Part shown: in pieces, positions 43,463 to 52,273 of the stretch
Position numbering within the stretch: the first letter of the stretch is position 1
Layout of the letters: each line of letters begins with the position of its first letter
Assembly: GCA_001798075.1 (NCBI GenBank)
Contig: MGRG01000008.1
Location: 1 to 64,000 of the forward strand
From: Deltaproteobacteria bacterium RIFCSPHIGHO2_01_FULL_43_49
Lineage (GTDB): Bacteria; UBA10199; SPLOWO2-01-44-7
Direction: 5' to 3'
DNA: 64,000 nt
Notes under the pieces: model-generated
Seen by the model: only the letters and a program-made list of their open reading frames with translations
Told to the model about the DNA's origin: nothing
The model's database searches: none
Made by a program: the position numbers and the translations under genes

Positions 43463-44454
43463 AAAATGATAGTTTCCGTGTTTTGATTGTCGGCTGTGGA
43501 AATCTTGGTAGTCGACATTTGCAAGCCGTTGCTTCCCTTCCCTTTGTTCGCGAAATTGAGGTTGTTGACCCACGCGCTGAGGCTTTAGCAAGGGTGCGTG
43601 ATCTGCTTTTGGAAATGCCCCAGCGTCAGTCTGGTGTTTCCTTTCGTTGTGTTGCAGCCCTAGAGGATGTGACCCCAGGAGGGGATTTGTGCATTATTGC
43701 AACACAGGCCAGGGGAAGAAGTGAGATCGTTTTTCGAGTAAGTGAATTGTTACATTACCGCAGTTTTTTGATTGAAAAAGTTGTAACGCAATCGGTTCGT
43801 GATTATGAAAGGCTGCTTGATTTTGTAAAAAGAGACAGACTTTCCGTTTGGGTTAATTGCAAGAGTCGCGCATACCCCATTCATCAGTACGTAAAATCGA
43901 AACTGCGTCCAGAAGAGCCAATTCTATTTAACTCAATGGCGGGAAATCATGGTTTAGCGAATAATGGAGTTCATGCGGTCGATTTATTTTCTTTTTATGA
44001 CGCATCAAAAGAAATTGAGTGTCTAACCTCCCTTGTCGACCCTATTTTACATCCTTCAAAAAGAGGTAAAGATATTTTTGATTTGAGTGGGACCTTAATT
44101 GGTAAGACAGCAAAAGGGGGCACTCTCTCTCTTTCTTATGCGACCGACCACGTTGGTCCCGATCACATTTCCATCGTTACAAAAAGTTATCGTTGTATCA
44201 TTGATCATTTTTGCCGTTGGGCAGTTGAGAGTAATGGAGAGAAGGGAAATTCTTGGCATCCCGTTTCTTTCGATGGGAATTTGATGGTTAGCAATATGAC
44301 CAAGACTTTTACCACCGATATTTTAAAAAACGGTCGCTGCCAACTGCCGACACTGGAAGAATGTTGGCCAGCCCATCGGTTTATTTTAGAGGCTTTGCAA
44401 CCCCATTTTAATCAATTGCTGGGTAGAGATTTAGGCTATTGTCCTGTCACTTAA
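43459..44454 (+). CDS. Gfo/Idh/MocA-family oxidoreductase (1)
   Basis: A 331-aa NAD-dependent sugar oxidoreductase with N-terminal VLIVGCGNLGSRHLQA and the IEKVV strand that replaces the usual EKP. Lys of EK is kept. The rest follows the Gfo/Idh C-terminal fold (GNHGLANNGVHAVDLF with a plausible catalytic His). It begins by ATGA overlap with the HP/SS gene. It probably oxidises or reduces a nucleotide sugar, keto sugar or cyclitol in the following module. Confidence 0.7.
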   Translation: MKNDSFRVLIVGCGNLGSRHLQAVASLPFVREIEVVDPRAEALARVRDLLLEMPQRQSGVSFRCVAALEDVTPGGDLCIIATQARGRSEIVFRVSELLHYRSFLIEKVVTQSVRDYERLLDFVKRDRLSVWVNCKSRAYPIHQYVKSKLRPEEPILFNSMAGNHGLANNGVHAVDLFSFYDASKEIECLTSLVDPILHPSKRGKDIFDLSGTLIGKTAKGGTLSLSYATDHVGPDHISIVTKSYRCIIDHFCRWAVESNGEKGNSWHPVSFDGNLMVSNMTKTFTTDILKNGRCQLPTLEECWPAHRFILEALQPHFNQLLGRDLGYCPVT

Positions 44455-44459
44455 CTCCG

Positions 44460-45467
44460 ATGTCTTTCACACAAAAACTAGTTCAGACTATTTCGGAAGT
44501 CTCTTTTGCCGACTGTTCAGCGACCGTTGTCGGCTGTGGCTACATGGGAAAGGAATATCTCAAGGCCCTTCAAACTTTGAATTTGAAGGTTTCTTCCATT
44601 CGAGTCTGTTCTCGAAGAATTGTTGATACAGAGACGATTCCTGGAAGACCCATTGTTTCTTCTAGTGGATACCAAAACTTTCGACAGAAACCGGCTCCCC
44701 AAGAATTAGCGATCATTGCTATACCGACCAAAGATCTTTTACCTGCTGCAAGACATCTGCGCGAATTAGGTTTCAAGCGGTTTTTAATTGAAAAGCCATT
44801 GGCTCTTTCCTCTCAAGAGATTCAAGAATTTCAAAAGGAATTTACAGGGGGGGATACCGAGGTTATGTGTGCCTATAATCGGGTGGCCTACCCTTCCTTT
44901 TTGGAGGCAAAAAACTTGGCTGAGCAAGAGGGGGGAATCACTTCTTGCTATTACACCATGACGGAGATTATCGGAAAAGATTGGACAGAGCGGTTTCCAA
45001 GGGAAGAGTTAGCGCATTGGGGGATTGCCAATAGTTTGCATGTAGCCAGTATGGCCCATGGGTTGATTGGATTACCCAAGTCGTGGACCAATTTCCAGGA
45101 AGGAAACGCTTATACATGGCACCCAACCGGTTCGATCTTTGTAGGTTCCGGCATTTCTCAGCAAAACATTCCATTCGCTTACCATGCCGATTGGACCTCG
45201 ACGGGCAGGTGGTCTGTCGAATTTCATACGCGGCGGGCTTCCTATTTATTGTGTCCTTTGGAAAAATTATTTCGGCGTACCTCTTTTAAAGAGGCGTGGA
45301 TAGAAGTACCGCTCCATACCTATAGTGACAAAATAAAAGTTGGTATCGTGGAAGAGGTTGCGGCTATGTTAAGTCCGCAGATAAAATCATTGGTTTCACT
45401 CTATTCTTTAGAGGATACCTATTTGCTGACTCAATTCGGGGAGGAAGTGTTTGGCTATGCCTCTTAA
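44460..45467 (+). CDS. Gfo/Idh/MocA-family oxidoreductase (2)
   Basis: A 335-aa relative with ATVVGCGYMGKEYL, LIEKPLALS (EKP motif) and CAYNRVAYPS. HWGIANSLHVASMA supplies the catalytic-type His region. ATG 44460 is taken because the in-frame TTG 44439 lies inside the upstream gene. Together with genes 43459 and 47232 it forms a group of three Gfo/Idh enzymes around the sugar-phosphate cyclase. Confidence 0.7.
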   Translation: MSFTQKLVQTISEVSFADCSATVVGCGYMGKEYLKALQTLNLKVSSIRVCSRRIVDTETIPGRPIVSSSGYQNFRQKPAPQELAIIAIPTKDLLPAARHLRELGFKRFLIEKPLALSSQEIQEFQKEFTGGDTEVMCAYNRVAYPSFLEAKNLAEQEGGITSCYYTMTEIIGKDWTERFPREELAHWGIANSLHVASMAHGLIGLPKSWTNFQEGNAYTWHPTGSIFVGSGISQQNIPFAYHADWTSTGRWSVEFHTRRASYLLCPLEKLFRRTSFKEAWIEVPLHTYSDKIKVGIVEEVAAMLSPQIKSLVSLYSLEDTYLLTQFGEEVFGYAS

Positions 45468-46164
45468 AAAAGCGTTGGTAACTGGTGGAACGAGAGGCAT
45501 CGGCTTTGCCATTGCCGAGGCATTATTGAAGGCAGGCTATGAGGTCAGTGTGACAGGAACAGATCCCTCTGGAAAAGGCCCCAAGGGTAGCAGCTATTTT
45601 GCCTGCGATTTTTCAGACCTGTCAGTCATGGAAAAATTTGCCAAAGAAATTGCTGAAATGAAATGGGACGTTTTGGTCAATAACGCCGGCATCAATAAGG
45701 TTGGACCCATTCCTGATTACAATCCAAAGGATTTTGAGACGATTCAACAAGTCAATCTCACAGCTCCTTTTCTTTTGTGCCAAGCTGTTTTGCCCGGGAT
45801 GTGTCAACGCCGATACGGCAGAATTGTCAATATTACTTCTCTTTTCAGTGTGGTGAGCCGTGAGGGTCGTTTCGCCTATTCTGCCAGCAAGTCCGGTTTA
45901 GCGGGGATGACACGTGCCCTCGCTCTGGAGGCGGCTAAAGATAATGTCTTAATCAACTGCGTGGCCCCCGGTTTTATCGATACCGACTTGTCACAGCATG
46001 TTCTTGGTGAAAAAGGGATGCAGGAAGTAGCCCTTAAAATTCCGATGAAGCGATTGGCGAAACCGAGTGAGATTGCCGCCTGGGTTCGATTTTTAGTCAG
46101 CGATGAGAATACCTATATGACCGGCCAAAATATCGTTATTGATGGGGGGTATACTTGTGAATAA
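45457..46164 (+). CDS. FabG-like short-chain dehydrogenase
   Basis: A 235-aa classical SDR: VTGGTRGIG (8-16), NNAGIN, Ser128, Tyr141 and Lys145 (YSASKSG), VAPGFIDTDL and the C-terminal GQNIVIDGGY. All catalytic residues are present. It may oxidise a hydroxyl of a cyclitol or sugar in this module; fatty-acid synthesis is unlikely from context. ATG 45457 has GGGGAGGAAG about 10 nt upstream. Confidence 0.75.
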   Translation: MPLKKALVTGGTRGIGFAIAEALLKAGYEVSVTGTDPSGKGPKGSSYFACDFSDLSVMEKFAKEIAEMKWDVLVNNAGINKVGPIPDYNPKDFETIQQVNLTAPFLLCQAVLPGMCQRRYGRIVNITSLFSVVSREGRFAYSASKSGLAGMTRALALEAAKDNVLINCVAPGFIDTDLSQHVLGEKGMQEVALKIPMKRLAKPSEIAAWVRFLVSDENTYMTGQNIVIDGGYTCE

Positions 46165-47227
46165 TTCTGTTGTTTTGCCAATTCAATCTTATCGAGGGAT
46201 TTATGAAGTTCATTTTGGTGTTCCTTTTGCTGGACTTCGAGAAGGATTAAAGGAAAAAGAATACTTGGTTATCGATCGTCATGTTGCCGATCTGTATGCA
46301 CCAGTTTTAGCGAAGGCTCTGGCAGAATCTAGGGTTTTGAGTATTGAGGCGACGGAGGAAAATAAATCACTCGAAAAAATCCCCGAATATGTCATGGCCC
46401 TAACCCGACAGGGGATCAAGCGGGGATGCACCTTGGTTGCGGTGGGAGGAGGGGTCATTCAGGATATTGTCGCCTTCATTGCAGAAGTTTTGTTTCGGGG
46501 TCTTTCCTGGCGTTTTTATCCAACAACGCTTTTGGCCCAGGCAGATAGTTGTATCGGTTCCAAATCCTCTATCAATGTGGGAGGATTTAAAAATCAAGTG
46601 GGAACCCTTACCCCGCCGAATCATATCCATATCTCCTCCGAAGTTTTAGAGACACTCAGCGATGCCGATTTTCGCTCTGGAATTGGGGAGATGATCAAGG
46701 TTCATTTGATCGCTGGAAAGGATGATTTTGAAAAAATTCAAAATGATTTCCCTCGTCTGAAAAATGACCGAGGAGTTTTACTGCAGACCATCTACCGCTC
46801 CCTTGAAATCAAAAAGGGATTCATTGAAAAAGACGAATTTGACCGGAAGGAGAGATTGCTGTTGAATTTTGGTCATAGTTTCGGCCATGCAATTGAATCG
46901 GCCACGCAGTATCAAATCCCCCATGGAATAGCCGTAACGATAGGACTCGATATGGCCTATTTTTTCTCATGGCAGTTTAATCTTCTTCCTCAAGAGAAAT
47001 TTTTAAGAGTACATCCGTTGTTGAAAAAGAATTCGAATGGTTTTGAAGCGGTGAAAATTCCTTTTGAGCGGTTTTTAACATCGATTAGAAAAGATAAAAA
47101 AAATCTTGGGTCTCGTCTTTCTTTGGTTTTAACGCGTGGGCCTGGTAGGATCTTTCAGGATTTTTATCCGGATGATGCGTGTTTCCAGAAATTATGCACT
47201 CAATATTTCAAGGAATGGAGGGTGTGA
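46157..47227 (+). CDS. sugar-phosphate cyclase, dehydroquinate-synthase-like
   Basis: A 356-aa member of the AroB/2-epi-5-epi-valiolone-synthase superfamily that cyclises a C7 ketose phosphate with NAD and a divalent metal. It has AVGGGVIQDIVAF, PTTLLAQADSCIGSKSSIN, metal ligands E178 (GEMIK), H240/H244 (FGHSFGHAIES) and H256 (PHGIAV). Given its place among Gfo/Idh, SDR, SIS and sulfotransferase genes rather than shikimate genes, it probably makes a cyclitol or an unusual sugar for the glycan. GTG 46157 with GGGGGG seven bases upstream is the best start. Confidence 0.75.
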   Translation: MNNSVVLPIQSYRGIYEVHFGVPFAGLREGLKEKEYLVIDRHVADLYAPVLAKALAESRVLSIEATEENKSLEKIPEYVMALTRQGIKRGCTLVAVGGGVIQDIVAFIAEVLFRGLSWRFYPTTLLAQADSCIGSKSSINVGGFKNQVGTLTPPNHIHISSEVLETLSDADFRSGIGEMIKVHLIAGKDDFEKIQNDFPRLKNDRGVLLQTIYRSLEIKKGFIEKDEFDRKERLLLNFGHSFGHAIESATQYQIPHGIAVTIGLDMAYFFSWQFNLLPQEKFLRVHPLLKKNSNGFEAVKIPFERFLTSIRKDKKNLGSRLSLVLTRGPGRIFQDFYPDDACFQKLCTQYFKEWRV

Positions 47228-47231
47228 AACA

Positions 47232-48236
47232 ATGATTCCAGTGGGTATTATCGGTTTCGGAAAAATGGGAAAAATCCGCGCCCAGGTCATTCAGGAAAGT
47301 AGGCGGGGAGTGGTGGTGGGAATTTGTGACCCTTCCGAAACGGATCTACCGAAGCAAATCAAGCAATATCCAACAGCGGAGGCTTTGATTCAAGCGCCGG
47401 AGATTCAGGCCGTTTTTGTCTGTACCCCCAATTACTTGAACAAACCTTTGACCATTGCGGCCCTGAAGCAAGGTAAGCATGTCTTCTGCGAAAAACCGCC
47501 GGCATTTACAGCCAATGAAGTAGAAGAAATCATTGCGGCTGAAAGGATCTCTCAAAAAAAATTAATGTATGGTTTTAATCATCGGCATCATGAAAGCATC
47601 CGGAAAGTCAAAGAATTTGTTGATTCTGGAGAATATGGTCGAATTTTGTGGATGCGCGGACGGTATGGAAAAAGTGTGGGTGAAAGTTTTTACAATAATT
47701 GGCGGGCCAAAAAGGAATTAGCCGGCGGGGGAATTTTAATAGACCAGGGAATTCATATGTGCGATCTCTTTCTAATGTTTGCTGGGGATTTTGAAGAGGT
47801 ACAAGCTATTATTTCGAATCTCTACTGGAAGCTGAATGTGGAAGACAATGTTTTTGCTATTTTTAGGAATCGTGATGGGATTGTTGCTTCGCTTCATTCT
47901 ACTATGACACAATGGCGGCATCTTTTTTCTTTAGAGGTTTTTTTAGAGAAAGGCTACATTGTTATTAATGGTTTAAAAACCCCTTCAGGTACTTATGGAA
48001 AAGAGATGATGTCTGTCGTCAAAAATCGAACCGAAGCCCCTTCGGCTACATGGACCGAACAGGAAGATATTTATTTTGAGGTTAATGATAGCTGGCTGCA
48101 TGAAGTGAATCATTTTTTTGATGCTGTCGAAAAAGAACAACCGATTATTTTTGGTCATTCCAGAGATGCCTGGAAGCTCATGCATCTTGTGGACAGGATT
48201 TATCAAGCAGGTCAAAACCATAAGGAGTGGTCATGA
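47232..48236 (+). CDS. Gfo/Idh/MocA-family oxidoreductase (3)
   Basis: A 334-aa enzyme with GIIGFGKMGKIRA, VFVCTPNYLN, the EKP motif in FCEKPPAFTA, and the substrate-site GGGILIDQGIHMCDLF with the usual catalytic Asp/His pair. It is closest of the three to myo-inositol-dehydrogenase-type enzymes in motif quality. GGAGGG precedes ATG 47232, four bases after the cyclase stop, so they are likely to act together on a cyclitol. Confidence 0.75.
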   Translation: MIPVGIIGFGKMGKIRAQVIQESRRGVVVGICDPSETDLPKQIKQYPTAEALIQAPEIQAVFVCTPNYLNKPLTIAALKQGKHVFCEKPPAFTANEVEEIIAAERISQKKLMYGFNHRHHESIRKVKEFVDSGEYGRILWMRGRYGKSVGESFYNNWRAKKELAGGGILIDQGIHMCDLFLMFAGDFEEVQAIISNLYWKLNVEDNVFAIFRNRDGIVASLHSTMTQWRHLFSLEVFLEKGYIVINGLKTPSGTYGKEMMSVVKNRTEAPSATWTEQEDIYFEVNDSWLHEVNHFFDAVEKEQPIIFGHSRDAWKLMHLVDRIYQAGQNHKEWS

Positions 48237-48805
48237 AACAGGAGGCGGCAAAACAGTGGTTGACTGATTATTTTGATCTCTATCGGAATGCCATTTTGGA
48301 GACCGATGTGCGGGATCAACTCATTCAAATAAAAGATCTTTTTAAAAAAACCCATGCTCAGGGAAATAAAGTGGTTTTTATTGGCAATGGGGGATCAGCG
48401 GCCATGGCCAGTCATTGTGCGGTCGATTTGACCAAAAATGCGCGTATCCGCTGTGTCAATTTCAATGAAGCCGATTTGCTGACTTGCTTTGCCAATGATT
48501 TTGGCTACGAGCGGTGTTTTGAAAAGGCTTTGGAGTTTTATGCCGATCCAGGGGATGTTTTGGTTTTAATCAGTTCCAGCGGGAAATCTCCTAATATTTT
48601 GAGGGCGGCCGAAATGGCCCGGAAAAAGGGGCTGTTCTTAATAACTTTGACAGGTTTTGCTTCTGATAATCCTTTGTCCAACATGGGGCGGATTAATTTG
48701 TGTGTGGATAGTCGTGCTTATAACGTTATCGAAAACACCCATCAGATTTGGCTTTTAGCAGTTTGTGATCTGATCATTGGAAAAGCAGAATATGCCGCTT
48801 CCTGA
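48233..48805 (+). CDS. SIS-domain phosphosugar isomerase, GmhA-like (2)
   Basis: A 190-aa SIS domain with FIGNGGSAAMASH, ISSSGKSPN and the C-terminal helix IENTHQIWLLAVCD. Here the catalytic Glu and His of GmhA-type isomerases are kept (ExxH), unlike the SIS protein at 1933. It may supply or consume sedoheptulose-7-phosphate, which is also the substrate of many AroB-like cyclases; this makes it a sensible neighbour. AAGGAG precedes ATG 48233 (ATGA overlap). Confidence 0.8.
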   Translation: MKQEAAKQWLTDYFDLYRNAILETDVRDQLIQIKDLFKKTHAQGNKVVFIGNGGSAAMASHCAVDLTKNARIRCVNFNEADLLTCFANDFGYERCFEKALEFYADPGDVLVLISSSGKSPNILRAAEMARKKGLFLITLTGFASDNPLSNMGRINLCVDSRAYNVIENTHQIWLLAVCDLIIGKAEYAAS

Positions 48806-49853
48806 TATTGGCCGACAAATAGCTGAGGAAATTAAAATTGGACGCCAAGCACGCATGGCTCAGGAAGTAGTATTTGTGGGGGGGCTGGGAGGTTGTGGTA
48901 AGACGATGTTGACACCCATCATCGGAAGCCTCGAACGGGTAGAGATTCAGAAATATAATTATGTTATTGAACATGTTTGTACCCTGCATTCCTTGGACCG
49001 GATCGATGATGATGTAGCTACCACTCTCATTCAAATGCAGGTTGATCTCGATATCTATAATATGATGATGTCCAGAGAGACCAATTTTCGCTTTCAGGAT
49101 CTCTCTTCTATTTTCAAAAATCCTGGAACCTGGCGTTATCTCCGACGTCTTTTTCAGGCAGGGGATGACGCTATTCCCGATCGGATCCAATCAGAAAGGC
49201 CGATTCTTCATATAACCATGCATGATTTGATGCAAAGGGCGGGGATATTGTTTTTGGCATTGCATGATCAAGTCCGATTCATCAACCTCGTGCGACATCC
49301 CCTCTATATGGTTAAACAGTGGTATGTGAATTTTGACACCCTGTTTGATGCAAAAAGCAGTCGGGAATTTAGTATTTGGTATGAATATAGGGGTGAAAAC
49401 CTACCTTGGTTTGTTCGAGAGTGGGAAGAAAAATATATTGCGGCCAGTAAGATGGATAAAATGATATGGCTTTTAGCTCGTCATTTAGAGCATTGTGATC
49501 GGGTGTACCACAGCATCCCTCATCATCAGACATCCCAAATATTGACCATCCCCTTTGAACATTTTGTATTGGACCCTTGGCCTTATATGAAACAAATCGA
49601 GAAATTGTTAGGTGTTCACATGACACGGCGAACTTACAAAGAGATGAAGAGACAGAAGGTTCCGCGAAAAATGATTGCGGAAGGTATTGATCTGCCGATC
49701 TACAGAAAATACGGGTGGGAACCACCTAAAACATTGACGGAAATAGAAGAAATGAATCGTCGCCGTGAATTCGTAGCAAAAGAGGCTTCTCATCAAGCAA
49801 TGGAGACATTGGATCGGCTTTGCCAGGAATATGAACGTCAGTATCTTTCCTAA
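48792..49853 (+). CDS. PAPS-dependent sulfotransferase-like protein
   Basis: A 353-aa protein with a P-loop-type 5'-phosphosulfate site VFVGGLGGCGKTML (27-40) and the 3'-phosphate-binding pattern INLVRHPLYMVKQW, as in carbohydrate sulfotransferases. The GxGKT form is closer to Walker A than most sulfotransferases. It may sulfate a glycan or cyclitol. No PAPS-making genes are in the window. ATG 48792 is taken; an in-frame TTG at 48777 is possible. Confidence 0.7.
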   Translation: MPLPDIGRQIAEEIKIGRQARMAQEVVFVGGLGGCGKTMLTPIIGSLERVEIQKYNYVIEHVCTLHSLDRIDDDVATTLIQMQVDLDIYNMMMSRETNFRFQDLSSIFKNPGTWRYLRRLFQAGDDAIPDRIQSERPILHITMHDLMQRAGILFLALHDQVRFINLVRHPLYMVKQWYVNFDTLFDAKSSREFSIWYEYRGENLPWFVREWEEKYIAASKMDKMIWLLARHLEHCDRVYHSIPHHQTSQILTIPFEHFVLDPWPYMKQIEKLLGVHMTRRTYKEMKRQKVPRKMIAEGIDLPIYRKYGWEPPKTLTEIEEMNRRREFVAKEASHQAMETLDRLCQEYERQYLS

Positions 49854-49856
49854 AAC

Positions 49857-50534
49857 ATGAGTTTCGCTATACAAAAAATTACTGCCTTGGTTCCCATAAA
49901 AGGTTATTCGGAACGGGTCTCCAATAAGAATCTTCGACCCTTTGCCGGTAAACCCTTATATTATCATATTATCCACACGTTATTGGCCTGCCCGATGATT
50001 GATTCAATTTGTATTAACACAGATAGCGATGCGATTGCCGAAGATGCAACCTCTTCCTTTTCTGGTAAGATAAAAATTATTCCCCGGCCCAAAGAAATTT
50101 GCGGTGATACTGTCTCCATGAACGTGATTATTAAACATGATTTATCTCAAATTGACGGAAGGTATTTTTTACAGACACACAGTACCAATCCTTTACTCAG
50201 TCTCCCTACACTCACAAAAGCGATAGAACAATTTTTGAAGGCCGGAGATCATGATTCTCTTTTTGGGGTGAATCGGTATCAGAGTCGTTTTTACGACCAC
50301 CAAGGAAAAGCGATCAACCATTATCCCAATGAAATGCTCCGCACCCAGGATCTGCCACCTGTTTATGAAGAAAATTCCAATCTTTATCTGTTTTCAAGGG
50401 ATTCTTTTGATAAAACAGGAAGAAGGATTGGGAATAAGCCTATTTTGTTTGAAACGCCAAAACTGGAATCGATTGATATTGATGAAGAAGTCGATTTTAA
50501 ATTAGCGGAGCTTATTTATGAACATATCACTTAA
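49857..50534 (+). CDS. neuA-like: CMP-nonulosonate synthetase, NeuA-like (3)
   Basis: A 225-aa cytidylyltransferase: VPIKGYSERVSNKNLRPF replaces the usual IPARGGS loop, followed by GKPLYYHII, NTDSD, THSTNPLLS and ESIDIDEEVDF (metal motif). It is shorter than most NeuA. It overlaps the aldolase gene by 17 nt, so its substrate is probably the aldolase product rather than a NeuB product. Confidence 0.75.
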   Translation: MSFAIQKITALVPIKGYSERVSNKNLRPFAGKPLYYHIIHTLLACPMIDSICINTDSDAIAEDATSSFSGKIKIIPRPKEICGDTVSMNVIIKHDLSQIDGRYFLQTHSTNPLLSLPTLTKAIEQFLKAGDHDSLFGVNRYQSRFYDHQGKAINHYPNEMLRTQDLPPVYEENSNLYLFSRDSFDKTGRRIGNKPILFETPKLESIDIDEEVDFKLAELIYEHIT

Positions 50535-51294
50535 GCAAAAAATTAAAAATAGAGAGGTGACTATTGGCTCTTGGATCACCATTGGCGATCCTTGTATTGC
50601 TGAAATCATGGTCAAGGCCGGCTTCGACTGGCTCACCGTTGATATGGAACATAGTGCGATTACGCTTTCAGAAGCCCAACGGTTGATTCAAGTCATTGAA
50701 CTTGGGGGCAAAACGCCATTTGTTCGAGTCGATCACAATGATGCCAACATTATTAAGCGGGTGATGGATGCGGGGGCGCATGGGATCATCGTTCCGATGG
50801 TTAATACAAAAGAAGATGCCCTTGCAGCGGTCAGCGCCGTTCAATATCCCCCAAAGGGAAAGCGGGGTGTTGGGTTGGGGAGAGCACAAGGATATGGCGT
50901 TGCTTTTGAAAAATATAAAAAGTGGGTTGATACAGAGAGTATCGTGATTGTCCAGGTAGAGCATATTCAGGCGGTGCAAAACCTCGAGGCTATTCTTTCT
51001 GTGGAAGGGATTGATGGATTTCTTGTGGGACCCTATGACCTTTCGGCTTCGTTAGGGGTTCCTGGTGAATTCGAGCATCCCGAAATGATAAAAGCTTTGA
51101 ACAAAATTAAAGTCGTCTCCAAAAAGTTAAATGCGGTTTCGGGAATTCATGTCATTCCTCCCAAGCCGGAATTGGTTCTGACAAAAATAAAGGAAGGTTT
51201 TCAATTTATTGCTTTTAGTCTCGACTCTCTCTTTTTAGCACAGATGTGTAGTGTTGGTTTGGAAAATATTCGTGCCGCTTGTGAATTCAAGTAA
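50518..51294 (+). CDS. HpcH/HpaI-family 2-keto-3-deoxy acid aldolase
   Basis: A 258-aa class II pyruvate aldolase: SWITIGDPCIAEIMVKAGFDW, TVDMEHSAI, RVDHNDANIIKRVMDAGAHGIIVP, QVEHIQAVQNL and DGFLVGPYDLSASLG. These enzymes join pyruvate to an aldehyde or cleave a 2-keto-3-deoxy acid. Beside a CMP-sugar synthetase it could form the ulosonic acid without PEP, taking the place of NeuB. That role is inference; a degradative role is less likely here. Confidence 0.8.
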   Translation: MNISLKQKIKNREVTIGSWITIGDPCIAEIMVKAGFDWLTVDMEHSAITLSEAQRLIQVIELGGKTPFVRVDHNDANIIKRVMDAGAHGIIVPMVNTKEDALAAVSAVQYPPKGKRGVGLGRAQGYGVAFEKYKKWVDTESIVIVQVEHIQAVQNLEAILSVEGIDGFLVGPYDLSASLGVPGEFEHPEMIKALNKIKVVSKKLNAVSGIHVIPPKPELVLTKIKEGFQFIAFSLDSLFLAQMCSVGLENIRAACEFK

Positions 51295-52273
51295 AGTAAC
51301 TGTTTTGGGAACCGGCAGTATCGGATTGCGGCACCTCTCTGTTTTAAAAATGCTGCCAGAGATTGTGCCTATTGCGGTTCCGAAGCGAAAAGAGCGTTTG
51401 AAAGAGCTGCAGCAACTGGGATTTGTTACGGCAGCTGATCTCAAAGAAGCGGCCGCGTTGGGGTCTTCTTTTTGTATCATTGCAACGGATACTGCTCGTC
51501 ATGTCGATGATGGGCTGATGGCTTTTGAATTGGGTTTTGATGTGTTAATTGAAAAACCAATGGCTGTGAATGCTAGCACAGCACAGATTTTAAACCGGAA
51601 AGCCGCGGAAAAAAATCTTAAAGGTTTTGTCGGGTGTAATTTACGTTTTTCTGAATCACTAACTCTGTTTCGTGAGTATCTCCCTCAAATCGGAACGGCT
51701 CATTTCGTTCATGTCGAGTGCCGTTCCTATCTTCCAGATTGGCGACCCGATCGTCCCTATCGGGAATCGTATTCAGCAAAGCCGGGTGAAGGAGGTGTGT
51801 TATTGGATCTGATTCATGAGGTCGATTGTGCTGGTTGGATTTTTGGATGGCCCAAAGTGCTTTGTAGCAATCTGAAAAATCTAGGACGTTTGAATATTGA
51901 GACAGAGGAAATAGCCCATCTTTTTTGGGAAGCGCCTGAGGGAACGTTGGTTTCCATCACACTCGATTATTTAACACGTGTTCCTCAGAGGAAAATGAGG
52001 GCTTATGGGGAGCAAGGAACGATCGAGTGGGATGGTATAGCAAATCATGTCATTTTGGAATTGCTTGGCGAACCAAAAAAGATATTTTCCTCTGCACAAA
52101 CCAGAGACCAAATGATGCGAAATCAAACCCTAGCTTTTTTAAATGGTCGGGTTCATAAGACGAGGAGCCCTTTGGCAACAGGGAAAGAGGGAGTTTTTGC
52201 CCTGGCTATTTGTGATGCGGCCAGATTGGCTCATGCCCAACACAAGGAAGTGTCCATTCAATATCAATTATGA
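51281..52273 (+). CDS. Gfo/Idh/MocA-family oxidoreductase (4)
   Basis: A 330-aa enzyme with VTVLGTGSIGLRHLSVL, CIIATDTARH, LIEKPMAVN (EKP motif) and GGVLLDLIHEVDCAGW with the catalytic-type Asp/His. The start is uncertain: GTG 51281 overlaps the aldolase gene by 14 nt and gives a natural N-terminus; GTG 51272 is possible. It may oxidise or reduce the aldehyde or keto acid handled by the aldolase. The cyclase-family gene follows by ATGA overlap. Confidence 0.7.
   Translation: MNSSKVTVLGTGSIGLRHLSVLKMLPEIVPIAVPKRKERLKELQQLGFVTAADLKEAAALGSSFCIIATDTARHVDDGLMAFELGFDVLIEKPMAVNASTAQILNRKAAEKNLKGFVGCNLRFSESLTLFREYLPQIGTAHFVHVECRSYLPDWRPDRPYRESYSAKPGEGGVLLDLIHEVDCAGWIFGWPKVLCSNLKNLGRLNIETEEIAHLFWEAPEGTLVSITLDYLTRVPQRKMRAYGEQGTIEWDGIANHVILELLGEPKKIFSSAQTRDQMMRNQTLAFLNGRVHKTRSPLATGKEGVFALAICDAARLAHAQHKEVSIQYQL

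Noticed and set aside
46139-47227. Dehydroquinate synthase for aromatic amino acids (aroB)
   Set aside because: Fold and metal ligands fit, but the gene is embedded in glycan genes with no shikimate neighbours; called a sugar-phosphate cyclase instead.
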